Translations under genes and position numbers: made by a program
DNA from: Sporosarcina sp.
GTDB taxonomy: Bacteria; Bacillota; Bacilli; Bacillales_A; Planococcaceae
Assembly (NCBI RefSeq): GCF_029257255.1
Contig: NZ_JARICI010000014.1
Location: 31,765 to 95,764, forward strand
DNA: 64,000 nt
Reading direction: 5' to 3'
In this document: positions 43,983 through 52,737 of the stretch, piece by piece
Position numbering within the stretch: position 1 is the stretch's first letter
How the letters are laid out: every line of letters begins with the position of its first letter
Notes under the pieces: generated by a model
Told to the model about the DNA's origin: nothing
The model's database searches: none
The model's input: the letters and a program-made list of their open reading frames with translations, nothing else

Positions 43983-44408
43983 ATGAAAATAATAAAAATT
44001 TTATTGACCCTAGTTATTGTGCTTGCAGCGGTCGGATACGGCATCTTCTATTTCGGCAGTAAACTCGCTGCAGATGAAGTGATGGGGCAAGTGGAAGCGG
44101 AGCTGGAAAGCACTGGCCAGCTGGATGCGATCAAGCAAGAAGTGAAAAATGATCCCGAACTGCAGTCGTTTATTGCAGAGGGAAGCACGATAGATGACCG
44201 GAATCTGCCGTTTAAAACCAAAGATCAGGCAGTACGCGTATTGATTAAAAAGTTCAGCGTCAGTGAACTGGCAGAACTACAGGGGAAAATGAAGAGTGGC
44301 ATGACATCGGATGAAAAGCAGGCGCTGCTTGCAAAGTATGAAAGTAGATTATCGGAAGACGAGTTGCTGGCATTGAAAGTTCTGGCTTATAAAGAATTTG
44401 GAAATTGA
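43983..44408 (+). CDS. Small membrane-anchored hypothetical protein
   Basis: 141 residues. One N-terminal membrane segment (IIKILLTLVIVLAAVGYGIFYF) followed by an acidic, helical, extracytoplasmic or cytoplasmic domain (DEVMGQVEAELESTGQLDAI..., LSEDELLALKVLAYKEFG). GAAGGGAGA precedes ATG with an 11-base spacing. Such short proteins occur in Planococcaceae without known function. It is converging with the nos operon, sharing a terminator. Confidence 0.7.
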   Translation: MKIIKILLTLVIVLAAVGYGIFYFGSKLAADEVMGQVEAELESTGQLDAIKQEVKNDPELQSFIAEGSTIDDRNLPFKTKDQAVRVLIKKFSVSELAELQGKMKSGMTSDEKQALLAKYESRLSEDELLALKVLAYKEFGN

Positions 44409-44414
44409 ATTGTG

Positions 44415-44452
44415 AAAGGTCCTTGGCGATTTTACCTGCCTGGGACCTTTTT
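44415..44452. terminator. Shared terminator between converging genes
   Basis: AAAGGTCC-tt-GGC / GCC-t-GGGACCTTT, with T on the plus side and A-rich sequence on the other, serving both the 43983 gene and the nos operon. Confidence 0.8.
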
Positions 44453-44472
44453 ATGTTTCCTTAAAATGCTGT

Positions 44473-45129
44473 TTATTTAATATAAAACTTGAGCTCCATA
44501 CCCGACACCTGATCTTCATACAGGTCGTCATACATAGCATTACTCTCGTACGAAATTTCCTGTTCGCTTGCTCCGTCATGTGTAGAACGGACATCTTTTT
44601 CAACTTCTGCCATGACGCGCTGCTTCAGCAAATATTCCTGCATATACGGGAAGATTTCAATGTCGAACTGATTTTCCCCGAAGTCACTGACTAGTTTCTT
44701 AATATCAGGATTGGTGGAAATTTGTTCGTGAATATCTTCAACGGCTTCTTCTGTTTCTTCTGGCGGCACGAAGTAGTTTTTCTCTTTTGCCAATAATGCC
44801 ATCGCATGAACTTCAATCAATGACTGCAGCTGCACATTGACATTATCGTATTGTGCCGCCTGCGAATCCCAATAGTTATTGGTTTTTTCTATCTCGTTGC
44901 TATTCTTTACATCTTCACTGCGGTTTCGTTCAATAAAAATTTTCTGCATAAGCGCATAAAATTCCATTTCATTTTTTGTGAAAGTTTTGCCTTCTATTTC
45001 AATCACCTTGTCACTGTCAACTGACTCTTTTTCTGTAGCGACAGGTTCGTCTTTCTTTTTTTGCTGATCATCGGAGCAACCCGTCAGCAATAATAGAATG
45101 GTTAATGACAGGTAGAACCACTTTCTCAT
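44473..45129 (-). CDS. Lipoprotein at the end of the nos operon (SurA-N-like)
   Basis: 218 residues. Lipobox LTGC, then a charged linker and a helical domain (FTKNEMEFYALMQKIFIERN..., LIEVHAMALLAKEKNYFVPP) that resembles the chaperone-like N-terminal domain of SurA/PrsA-type proteins, without the PPIase part. It starts six bases after the preceding gene and is probably in the nos operon. It may help maturation of exported NosZ or NosD; this is inference from position. Confidence 0.65.
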   Translation of the reverse strand: MRKWFYLSLTILLLLTGCSDDQQKKKDEPVATEKESVDSDKVIEIEGKTFTKNEMEFYALMQKIFIERNRSEDVKNSNEIEKTNNYWDSQAAQYDNVNVQLQSLIEVHAMALLAKEKNYFVPPEETEEAVEDIHEQISTNPDIKKLVSDFGENQFDIEIFPYMQEYLLKQRVMAEVEKDVRSTHDGASEQEISYESNAMYDDLYEDQVSGMELKFYIK

Positions 45130-45135
45130 AATTCA

Positions 45136-45495
45136 TCATCTCTCTTTGACATCGAATGTAATGAGTTCTTCTGCTTTATCGTCAGCGGACTCGGCTTTCA
45201 CATCTGCAATCCACTCGCCGCCCATGGGAAGTTCCACTTCACCTGAGTATGTGCCGTCGCCGTTTTCTATCAAATTCGCCTGCAGATGACCGTGATCCAT
45301 CTTTGCCATCTCTAGATCCGCAGTCACCGTCAGCCCATTGACCGCTTCTCCATCTTTCGTAATCGACACAGTCATCTCAGATGGTGTGCCATGCTCATAG
45401 ATAGGCGTCTGTTCTAATTGGATTGACAAATTTGCAGAACCGCATCCTGTGAGTAACAGTAAAATTATAGCCAATAAAAAGCCGTGCTTTTTCAA
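45136..45495 (-). CDS. YtkA/FixH-like lipoprotein
   Basis: 119 residues with lipobox LTGC and an immunoglobulin-like FixH/YtkA domain: VSITKDGEAVNGLTVTADLE, EMAKMDHGHLQANL and GDGTYSGEVELPMGGEWIAD. The MxxMDHGH stretch is rich in histidine and methionine and may bind copper, as suggested for such proteins in copper-enzyme operons. It overlaps the nosF-like gene by four bases (ATGA). Role in copper supply to NosZ is inferred. Confidence 0.78.
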   Translation of the reverse strand: MKKHGFLLAIILLLLTGCGSANLSIQLEQTPIYEHGTPSEMTVSITKDGEAVNGLTVTADLEMAKMDHGHLQANLIENGDGTYSGEVELPMGGEWIADVKAESADDKAEELITFDVKER

Positions 45496-46160
45496 TTCTG
45501 TCCCTCCTTCATATGCTCATTGATAAATTCATCCACTGTATACTTTGTGAGTGTACCGTCTTCTAAAAATGCGACATGCGTACATATTTGCTTGATTTCC
45601 GATAAGTGATGCGAAGCCATCAAGATTGTTTTATCTTTCAGCGCCGAAATAATTTGGAGTATTTCTTCGCGTCCAATCGGATCGAGTCCGCTCGTAGGCT
45701 CATCTAAAATAATGATATCTGTATCATAATATAGAATGAGTGCGAGCCCAAGCCGCTGAAGCATTCCCTTAGAATATGTTCCGATTGAATCATGCCGCGC
45801 TTCATACAAGGATACAGAATGAAGAATTCTTTCCATTTCCTCCGTATCTGGTTTCTTATCTGCCAATGAAGCGAAGAAGCGCATATTCTCCATACCGGTC
45901 AGGTGTGGATAGAGCTGGAATTTCTCAGGCAGATAGGCGACATTCTTTTTCCAATCCTGCTTTTTATTCGAAATACCGCCGAGTGATATGGTTCCCTGTT
46001 TTATTGGAAGCAGACCGAGCAGCAGTTTGATGAGTGTGGATTTTCCGGCACCGTTACGCCCGACAAGTGCACAGCGCTCGTTTTGTTCTATATGCAGATG
46101 AACATCCTGCAGTACTTCTTTCCGGAAATAAGCGTAGTTGAGCGCATCGATATTAATCAT
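45492..46160 (-). CDS. nosF: ABC transporter ATPase NosF
   Basis: GGAGGG seven bases before ATG 46160 sets the start (five codons inside the track ORF); 222 residues. Walker A GRNGAGKST, signature YSKGMLQRLGLAL, Walker B DIIILDEPTSGLDP. It pairs with the NosY-like permease encoded just upstream, overlapping it by eight bases. In nos systems NosDFY is needed to build the copper-sulphur (CuZ) centre of NosZ. Confidence 0.9.
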   Translation of the reverse strand: MINIDALNYAYFRKEVLQDVHLHIEQNERCALVGRNGAGKSTLIKLLLGLLPIKQGTISLGGISNKKQDWKKNVAYLPEKFQLYPHLTGMENMRFFASLADKKPDTEEMERILHSVSLYEARHDSIGTYSKGMLQRLGLALILYYDTDIIILDEPTSGLDPIGREEILQIISALKDKTILMASHHLSEIKQICTHVAFLEDGTLTKYTVDEFINEHMKEGQN

Positions 46161-46950
46161 TGTATGTCCCTCCATTTCTGAAAGCTGCAGTCAGCAAGAA
46201 CAGGATGACCGGCCAAAGAACCGCATTCAGCAACAGGAACACATTCATATCCATGAAGACGAATTTCTCCATGATCCGGGACATCTGATCCAATGAAAAC
46301 AGGCCGAAACTGGTTTCCAGATAGAATCGCATCGTGTGCACTGGATCCAGGAAATAGAGCCAGGAGAAAAACCGGATATTTGCTGTTGTAACGATCGGCA
46401 GGAAATAAAGGAACATCAGATCATATAAAAACACGATGAAAAACCACACCAGAATATTCGCACCGACAAGCTGCATTTTCGTACTTGCTGCAGTTCCAAG
46501 CAAGATTCCGAGCTGATTGAAAATCAGCAGGAAAATAGCCATCACCAGTATGAAATACAGGAAGCTTAAGACGTGAAACTCTAGAAAAAACTTCATGAAA
46601 ATCGCCAGGATCAGATAAGAGCTCAGGAACAATCCAATGAGTACGAGCTGAATTGACAGCGACTTTTTAAAGAGGAAAGACCAGTGAGATTCTTTCTTCG
46701 TCAGTAATATCATCGACGTCTTCAGTTCTTTCTCCTGAAAAATGGAGAAAGAGGAAAGGAACATTGCAAATAACGGAAGCAAATAAATATTCATATCGAA
46801 TACCGATAAAAGCATCGCCTCAAACCCAAGATCAGCAGGGAAGTTACGGGCTTCAGCAATCAGGAACAGTGAAGCGAGAATCAGCACGATCATGCCAAGC
46901 CAAAGTCCTTTTCCGCGAGTCTGTTCTAAAAATTCTTTCCATATATACAT
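46153..46950 (-). CDS. nosY: ABC transporter permease NosY
   Basis: 265 residues with about six membrane segments (GLWLGMIVLILASLFLIAEA, VLIGLFLSSYLILAIFM, FLYFILVMAIFLLIF, and others), of the ABC-2 type. Overlaps nosD by one base at its start and nosF at its end. With NosF and NosD it forms the maturation machinery thought to move a sulphur species for the CuZ site. Confidence 0.88.
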   Translation of the reverse strand: MYIWKEFLEQTRGKGLWLGMIVLILASLFLIAEARNFPADLGFEAMLLSVFDMNIYLLPLFAMFLSSFSIFQEKELKTSMILLTKKESHWSFLFKKSLSIQLVLIGLFLSSYLILAIFMKFFLEFHVLSFLYFILVMAIFLLIFNQLGILLGTAASTKMQLVGANILVWFFIVFLYDLMFLYFLPIVTTANIRFFSWLYFLDPVHTMRFYLETSFGLFSLDQMSRIMEKFVFMDMNVFLLLNAVLWPVILFLLTAAFRNGGTYND

Positions 46951-48254
46951 CAGTGCTTCACCATCCTTTTCCTGAAATAAAATGTTCCCCCGATCAGCGC
47001 TGCGGCAATAAGTCCTGCAATCGCTGTTAATCCGCGTCCCTGATATGTCTGCATCATCGGATATTTATCAAAGGCCATTACTTTTTGAGAAGCGAGCAGA
47101 CCATTCAGCTTCTCATAAATTAGAACAGCAGGGCTTGACAGGAACATATACGTCAGCTCATTTTCTTCCACCAACTTGTCGAGAGCAGAAGTGTATTCAA
47201 TCGGATCATCCCCGACGCCGTCGTTGTCCAAATCAATCAAAGGTGTGTCCCAGTGGTTCCCGACACCATTCTTGAACCATTCATTATTCGATTCGCCGCC
47301 AACTGTCAACGCATCGATGCGGTTTTTCCGGAAATGGTTCTTAAAGAATACATGTGCGGTGGAAGACGTCCACAGTTCGATGCCGATCTGATTTTGGAAA
47401 AAGTCGTTTCCTTCTATTGTATTACTTGTTGACTGCTCGAGGTAAAGTCCGCGTTGATTTAAATGAAATTCGTTGTTCAGCACATGGACATCGCGGCTTG
47501 TTTGGACGATCAGGCCAAATGAACGCGAACCCTGATTGAATGAAAACTTATTGTCTTCGAGTAAAATATGGTCAGAGTGCATGATTGCCGCACCTCCTGT
47601 GTTGCCGATGAAGCTGTTATTCTTGAATTCATTGAAATTGGAATACATATAATGCAGGCCGTATCGCGTTTCGGTCATCGTATTGCCCGTAATGACATTA
47701 TTATTTGAGTACTCCACGAAAATACCGTCCCGAGTTTTTTCAAAACGGCTGTCCTGAATGGTGTTATTACTGGACCGTGCGATCTGCACACCGTTTCCCT
47801 GATTACCGAGAGATTCTACACCATGGCCGATGACATGACTGTTTTTGATTAGCGTATCAGTAGTTTTATTCAAATAAATACCGTGATAGCTGTCTGAAAT
47901 CGTCAAGTTTTGAAGCGTCGTACCGTTTGCCATGACGCGAATTCCTGCATATTCTTCTTCGGAGCTCCGACTCATTCCGCTGCCTTCGATCTGCAGCTGG
48001 TCCAGTACAGTACTTTCACTTCTTATCTCAATGACATTGCCGGTATGGTCACCTTTGATGACGGTTTTACTTGAACCTTTTAAGGTCAAGGGTTTGCTGA
48101 TGACGACATTGCCTTCATACTCTTTGCCTTCTAGCTGAAGTGTGCCATCCGCGGGCGTTGCATTGATTAACTCCTGCAGCGAGTTTGCTGAAGCGGCTGC
48201 CGGCAGCATTACAACTGTGAAAATACCGAGAAATATAAGGGAAAGCTGCTTCAT
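46950..48254 (-). CDS. nosD: Nitrous oxide reductase maturation protein NosD
   Basis: 434 residues: signal peptide (SLIFLGIFTVVMLPAAASAN), then a right-handed beta-helix seen as many short NN-I/V-x-x-N repeats (SNNTIQDSRFEKTRDGIFVE, NNVITGNTMTETRYGLHYMY, TSNTIEGNDFFQNQIGIELW), and a C-terminal membrane anchor (GLTAIAGLIAAALIGGTFYF). This layout is characteristic of NosD. The gene overlaps the upstream membrane-protein gene by four bases. Confidence 0.93.
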   Translation of the reverse strand: MKQLSLIFLGIFTVVMLPAAASANSLQELINATPADGTLQLEGKEYEGNVVISKPLTLKGSSKTVIKGDHTGNVIEIRSESTVLDQLQIEGSGMSRSSEEEYAGIRVMANGTTLQNLTISDSYHGIYLNKTTDTLIKNSHVIGHGVESLGNQGNGVQIARSSNNTIQDSRFEKTRDGIFVEYSNNNVITGNTMTETRYGLHYMYSNFNEFKNNSFIGNTGGAAIMHSDHILLEDNKFSFNQGSRSFGLIVQTSRDVHVLNNEFHLNQRGLYLEQSTSNTIEGNDFFQNQIGIELWTSSTAHVFFKNHFRKNRIDALTVGGESNNEWFKNGVGNHWDTPLIDLDNDGVGDDPIEYTSALDKLVEENELTYMFLSSPAVLIYEKLNGLLASQKVMAFDKYPMMQTYQGRGLTAIAGLIAAALIGGTFYFRKRMVKH

Positions 48255-48817
48255 TTTCTCACCCTGTCATTCCACAGACAGTAAACCATTAACAGAAAAG
48301 CAATCGCGAGCATATAGCCGCCCCAGGTAAAATAACTGGTCGTAATAAAGTTTGCAATGACGTTATCACCGATGATCGGAGGAACGAAAGGTGCGAGCTC
48401 GATTGGTGCTTTCGGATCCAAATTAGTTCCAAAATCTTTCAGCCATCTTTTCATATCCCACAGCCCTGCAGCTCCTCCGATTGCAAAGATACCCAACAGT
48501 ACATATAGAAAGATCTTTCTTCGAAGCAATGCAACTAAGAGGGTAAGTACAGCTAAGCCTAGCACGAGATATGGCATTACTTTCAGTTCGGGGAAAGATT
48601 CGTTACTGAATTCTTTCATTCCGATATAGTGATTCAATCCGTTTACGATGTCAATGTCACCTGCAAGTGTTGTAGGATAGACGATAATATCAAGACCTTC
48701 AGGATATTGAGGGGCATAGAATTTCATTCCCCACCAGGGTACCAGCATTGTGAAGGCGATAATAAGGGAGCACGCAAGCAATATAATCATTGATTGTTTG
48801 GTAAGTCGTTGTTTCAT
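48251..48817 (-). CDS. nos-operon membrane protein of unknown function
   Basis: 188 residues with four membrane segments (MIILLACSLIIAFTMLVPWW, MPYLVLGLAVLTLLVALL, IFLYVLLGIFAIGGAAGLW, WGGYMLAIAFLLMVYCLW). The position between nosZ and nosD is occupied by a similar protein in other Firmicutes-type nos clusters. It may take part in electron supply or assembly. AGGAGGTGC precedes ATG. Confidence 0.75.
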   Translation of the reverse strand: MKQRLTKQSMIILLACSLIIAFTMLVPWWGMKFYAPQYPEGLDIIVYPTTLAGDIDIVNGLNHYIGMKEFSNESFPELKVMPYLVLGLAVLTLLVALLRRKIFLYVLLGIFAIGGAAGLWDMKRWLKDFGTNLDPKAPIELAPFVPPIIGDNVIANFITTSYFTWGGYMLAIAFLLMVYCLWNDRVRK

Positions 48818-48893
48818 GGTGCACCTCCTGAATCTTAAAAATGTGAAGAAAGGAAATGCCTCTCTTCACATTTTAAGTGCGGTATAACTCTTC

Positions 48894-50774
48894 TTACTTC
48901 GGTTCGACGAGCAGGTAACCGCTCATTTCCTGATGGAGTGCGGAACAGAAGTTTGTACAGTAGATAGGGTAGACGCCTGCTTTATCTGCAGTGAATTCCA
49001 GTGTGTTCGTCTGTCCCGGCTGTACCTCAAAGTTTAGATTATAGTCGTTGATTCCAAAACCATGTGTAATATCTTGATCCAAGTCAATGTTGGTCATATG
49101 GAAGAATACTTTGTCTCCCTGTTTAACGCTGACAGCATCCTGACGCTCTGCACTGGCATCGAAAATGAATTTCGAACGCATGGCGATTCCGTAAATGTGA
49201 ACTTCATTGCCTTTACGTTCAATTCTTGCATCTTCCTGCTTCCAGACAGAGTTCTCACGGTCTTCATCTTTTTCATAAACTTTAATCGGATTGATCTTAT
49301 CGCGGTGGATGATTTGCGCATAGTGCGGCTCAGGATCCACTGGAACAGCCATAATATGTTCCATTTTCTCACCGGAAATATCGATTAGATCCATTGATTC
49401 CGGATGTGAAGGTCCGACTGACAAGAAGTTATCCTTGGCAATTTTATTGAGCGCAACGAGCCATTTTCCGTCTGGTGATACAGTGTCACCTTCAGTTGCT
49501 GACGCGTGACCGGGGGAGAAGTAAGAAGGTGTACGGTCAATTACTTCGCCTGATTCAATATTCCATTTGACTACTTCAGATGAAATGAACATAGTATTGA
49601 ATGCATTTCCACGGTCGTCAAACTGCGTATGCAAAGGTCCGAGTGCTCCTGGAGGATCCACTTCTTTTTCCATGACATCTTCATAGCCTAAAACTGGAAT
49701 GCCGAAAGTCTCTTCTTTAAAGTTTTCTTTTTCAATTGCTTCGAATGCTTTCTCGAATGAAAATACAGTCATCATTGGAGCCAATTTACCGGCTGCAATG
49801 AAACGTGTACCATCAGGAGTTACGTCCACGCCGTGTGGTGACTTAGCAACAGGAACTGCGAAAATGGCACCTTTTACATCGCGCGGGTCAATCATAGTAG
49901 TCCCTTTGATGTCGTTTCCTGCACCTGCTTTCACCGCTTCCTCAAGCTTTTTCCAGTTCATCATGACGATATAGTCGCGGTCATGCTGAGATGCATTGAT
50001 TTCCTGGTTTGTTGTTGCAAATTCTGTGTTGTACGTTGTCATGACAATCCAGTCACTGGACATCTTTTTACCTGCGTCAGAAAGGTCATAAGACCAAGGT
50101 GGCAGGACAACCTGGTATGCCAGATCAAATTTCTTCTTTTCGCGGTCGAAAGTCGTCATGGATACGACACCTTTGTATTCTTCTTCGTATTTATCAAGTG
50201 GAGCATATTCGTCACCGAGCGGACGTGCGAATCTTGTCGGCAATGCAATGTACTCTGTGTTTTCCGTTACGAATACCCCTGCGTGCGGACCACCCATATT
50301 CGGCAGTGACATAATGTCCGTTGTATGGAAGTTACTCAAATCGACTGCAGCGACCCGGTTATTCCCTACGTCGTTGGCGAACAGGAATTCACCGTCATAA
50401 TCACCGGCGGTTTCTGAAATAGCAGGGTGGTGGAAATCTCCCCATGTGTAGCCGCCCAGCATTTCTTTCGTTTTATCATCATATCCGTAACCTGTAGCGG
50501 GATCTGGTGTAAACACCGGAACGGTACGGATTTTTCTCATCGATGGAACACCGTAGACAAATAGTTGTCCGGAGTGGCCCCCGGAAGCCATCATATAATA
50601 CTCGTCCAATTCTCCGTAGGGAACGAATACTTTCTCTGCTTTGGACTTATTGGAAGAAGCATTTTCTTCCCCTTTGTTTAAATCGGCAAAGAAGACAAAT
50701 GCGATGAGAAGACCCAGGGCGATTCCTAAAACGCCTGATATAATACGTGCTGTTGTTCTGTTCATAAACTTCAC
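48894..50774 (-). CDS. nosZ: Nitrous oxide reductase NosZ (Sec-type, clade II-like)
   Basis: 626 residues. A Sec-type signal or anchor (IISGVLGIALGLLIAFVFFA) without a twin-arginine motif marks the so-called atypical clade. A seven-bladed propeller with the histidines for the CuZ cluster follows (MASGGHSGQ, GDFHHPAIS, HAGVF, KSPHGVDVTPD, GPLHTQFDDRG, SPGHASATEGD, PHYAQI). The C-terminal cupredoxin domain keeps the CuA ligands in YCTNFCSALHQEMSG. It reduces N2O to N2 outside the membrane as the terminal step of denitrification. It follows the cytochrome c gene with nine bases between. Confidence 0.96.
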   Translation of the reverse strand: MKFMNRTTARIISGVLGIALGLLIAFVFFADLNKGEENASSNKSKAEKVFVPYGELDEYYMMASGGHSGQLFVYGVPSMRKIRTVPVFTPDPATGYGYDDKTKEMLGGYTWGDFHHPAISETAGDYDGEFLFANDVGNNRVAAVDLSNFHTTDIMSLPNMGGPHAGVFVTENTEYIALPTRFARPLGDEYAPLDKYEEEYKGVVSMTTFDREKKKFDLAYQVVLPPWSYDLSDAGKKMSSDWIVMTTYNTEFATTNQEINASQHDRDYIVMMNWKKLEEAVKAGAGNDIKGTTMIDPRDVKGAIFAVPVAKSPHGVDVTPDGTRFIAAGKLAPMMTVFSFEKAFEAIEKENFKEETFGIPVLGYEDVMEKEVDPPGALGPLHTQFDDRGNAFNTMFISSEVVKWNIESGEVIDRTPSYFSPGHASATEGDTVSPDGKWLVALNKIAKDNFLSVGPSHPESMDLIDISGEKMEHIMAVPVDPEPHYAQIIHRDKINPIKVYEKDEDRENSVWKQEDARIERKGNEVHIYGIAMRSKFIFDASAERQDAVSVKQGDKVFFHMTNIDLDQDITHGFGINDYNLNFEVQPGQTNTLEFTADKAGVYPIYCTNFCSALHQEMSGYLLVEPK

Positions 50775-50783
50775 CTCATTTCA

Positions 50784-51212
50784 TTATTTTTCAGATGTTT
50801 TTTTCAAAAACTCGACAATTTGTTCCCGATCTTCGTCAGATAACGGATTTTCGGCAATGACTCCTGACATAACAGCGCTCGTCGGCTGTTGCAGGAATTC
50901 ATCCAGTTCAATGCCATGCTTGTCTTTCACATTGGCATAAGCATCGGATAAATCCGGACCTGTAGTTCCGCCTGTAATCCCGGCGTCGTTCACGGCGTGG
51001 CAGCCGATACAGCTGTTTGTTGTCAGCGGTTCAGCGCCTGAGGGAACAGAAGCTTCATCTTCCGATTCTGGTGTTTCTTCATTGGACTCAGCTGAATTGT
51101 TTTCCGTTGTCTGCTGAGTGGCCGGAGTTTTATCACTATCGTGAAAAAATAGATACCCCGCGCCAAAGGCAACTAAAAAAGCTACGGCAAAAATTAATAA
51201 ATTAGATCTCAT
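50784..51212 (-). CDS. nosC: Membrane-anchored cytochrome c (NosC-like)
   Basis: 142 residues: N-terminal membrane anchor (LLIFAVAFLVAFGAGYLFF), a negatively charged linker (SAESNEETPESEDEASVP), and one c-type haem site CIGCH with the axial methionine probably in SAVMSGVIAENPLSDED. It is the likely electron donor to NosZ. First gene of the operon; AAGGAGGG eight bases before ATG. Confidence 0.9.
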   Translation of the reverse strand: MRSNLLIFAVAFLVAFGAGYLFFHDSDKTPATQQTTENNSAESNEETPESEDEASVPSGAEPLTTNSCIGCHAVNDAGITGGTTGPDLSDAYANVKDKHGIELDEFLQQPTSAVMSGVIAENPLSDEDREQIVEFLKKTSEK

Positions 51213-51622
51213 ATATGTGAACCCTCCTTAAAAGAATGTTCAATCATCCACAAAAGGAAATGATTGTATAACCAGAGTTTAACAGAATTTCTTACGTAAA
51301 TGTAAAGAAATTGTGTGAAAATTATAGAAATCAAAAGATATAGGGAATTCCCCCATGAGTATGTGAGTTTTATGTGAACTTTTGAATATTCATCCTTTAC
51401 CGACGAAAGATGACAAATTATAAAAGGAAATATCCATTAATGAGTAATTAAATGGTAAAATAGTAGATAAAAAGCTCTTTTAATTTATTCTGAGTGGTGC
51501 TAGTCCTTTAAGCCTTACTCAATTATAATATTTTATTTTAAAATAAAGTTTTTTGTTATGAAAAACACTTCGTAATATTCTTAGTAATTAATAGATGAAA
51601 AGATTCTAAATGTAAAGGACTG
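51213..51622. promoter_or_regulatory. Divergent regulatory region of the nos operon
   Basis: On the minus strand a perfect TATAAT (51321-51326) lies about 105 bases before the nosC start, with a poor -35. The perfect palindrome GGGAATTCCC (51343-51352) sits where an activator would bind. I see no clear FNR box (TGTGA-N6-TCACA). The rest up to the Fur-controlled promoter is AT-rich. Confidence 0.45.
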
Positions 51623-51681
51623 TTGACAACTCAAGATGAGAATGGTTATCATTGTTGGTGAGATTGAAAATCATTCTCAAT
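51623..51681 (+). promoter_or_regulatory. Promoter with two Fur boxes
   Basis: TTGACA (51623-51628), 18-bp spacer, TATCAT (51647-51652). GAGAATGGTTATCATT (51638-51653) overlaps the -10, and ATTGAAAATCATTCTCAAT (51663-51681) lies just downstream. Both match the Fur consensus GATAATGATTATCATTATC well, so the operon should be derepressed by iron starvation. Confidence 0.82.
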
Positions 51682-51726
51682 AAAAGCGTTAGGAATAGCG
51701 ATAATACATATTCAGGGGGAACTGCA

Positions 51727-52719
51727 TTGAAGAAGATTTGGATAGGTTTATTAATTGGGGTGCTGTCAGTTATGACGGCTTGTTCAGCAGATACGAAAGA
51801 GGATACATCTGAAAAAGTAAAAAACGAAACAGAGATTGATACAGAAGTGAAAGATGCGGAACGCCAGCCTGCTGAAGAAGGAGACGATGTCGATGAGAAG
51901 GAATTGGAAGAGTTGATCGAACAGTTTCCTGAAATGGTTCCGGAACGTTTGATTACGACATCTGTTCCGTTGGCAGAAATGCTGCAAATGCTGGATGTGA
52001 CGCCGGTTGGAGTGCCTACTTCGACGAATCCACTGCCAACAGAGTTTGATGCGATTGAGCGGATCGGTTCGCCGATGCAACCTGATTTGGAAGTTGTTAC
52101 GAAGCTTGAGCCTGATGCGATTTTAGGTGCAGAATCACTTCGTACGACGCTTGATAAGGCGCTTGAGGGTGTAGACTTGCCTGCTGCTTATCTGCCGACG
52201 GATTCATTTGAAGACTTGAAGTTGAGTTTTAAGGCATTGGGCACGTATTTCGGTAAAGAAGATCAAATGCATGAAGTGCTTGATCAGCTGGTTGCGAAAG
52301 AGCATGAACTGGTGAAACAGGGTGAAGGTAAGGAACTACCGACTGTGATGCTGATGATCGGAACATCGGATTCATTCATGGTGATGAATGATAAATCATA
52401 TGTTGGAAGTCTGATTGAACGTTTAGGTGCTGAGAATATTGCCACTTCAGTGCTGAAAGCAAAAGATACGTATTCACCGATTAACATGGAAGAAGTCGTA
52501 GTGGCGGATCCGGATATCATTTTGGTGCTGGCTTCTGGAGATCACGGGGCGTCTGAAGATATGTTCAAAAAAGAAGTTGAGAAGAATGAAACGTGGAAAC
52601 AGCTGTCTGCCTATAAAAACGACAATGTCCACATTTTAGACTATGAAGTATTCGGTGTGACGTCGATTAAAAATGCGGAGAAAGCATTGACGGAGATTTC
52701 TACTTATTTTTATGAGTAA
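51727..52719 (+). CDS. Iron/haem ABC transporter substrate-binding lipoprotein
   Basis: AGGGGGA six bases before TTG 51727 fixes the start (25 codons inside the track ORF); 330 residues. Lipobox MTAC, acidic linker, then a type III (FecB/BtuF/IsdE) binding fold: ERLITTSVPLAEMLQMLDVT, PVGVPTSTNPLP, LEVVTKLEPDAILGAESLRT, SYVGSLIERLGAENIA. Along with the HugZ-like protein downstream, haem is a likely ligand, but an iron chelate cannot be excluded. First gene of a Fur-controlled operon. Confidence 0.88.
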   Translation: MKKIWIGLLIGVLSVMTACSADTKEDTSEKVKNETEIDTEVKDAERQPAEEGDDVDEKELEELIEQFPEMVPERLITTSVPLAEMLQMLDVTPVGVPTSTNPLPTEFDAIERIGSPMQPDLEVVTKLEPDAILGAESLRTTLDKALEGVDLPAAYLPTDSFEDLKLSFKALGTYFGKEDQMHEVLDQLVAKEHELVKQGEGKELPTVMLMIGTSDSFMVMNDKSYVGSLIERLGAENIATSVLKAKDTYSPINMEEVVVADPDIILVLASGDHGASEDMFKKEVEKNETWKQLSAYKNDNVHILDYEVFGVTSIKNAEKALTEISTYFYE

Positions 52720-52737
52720 CAGAAGGGATTAATAGCA

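Noticed and set aside
51213-51622. FNR box upstream of nosC
   Set aside because: TGTGA-like pentamers exist (TATGTGAGTTTTATGTGAAC) but are direct, not inverted, so they do not form an FNR site.
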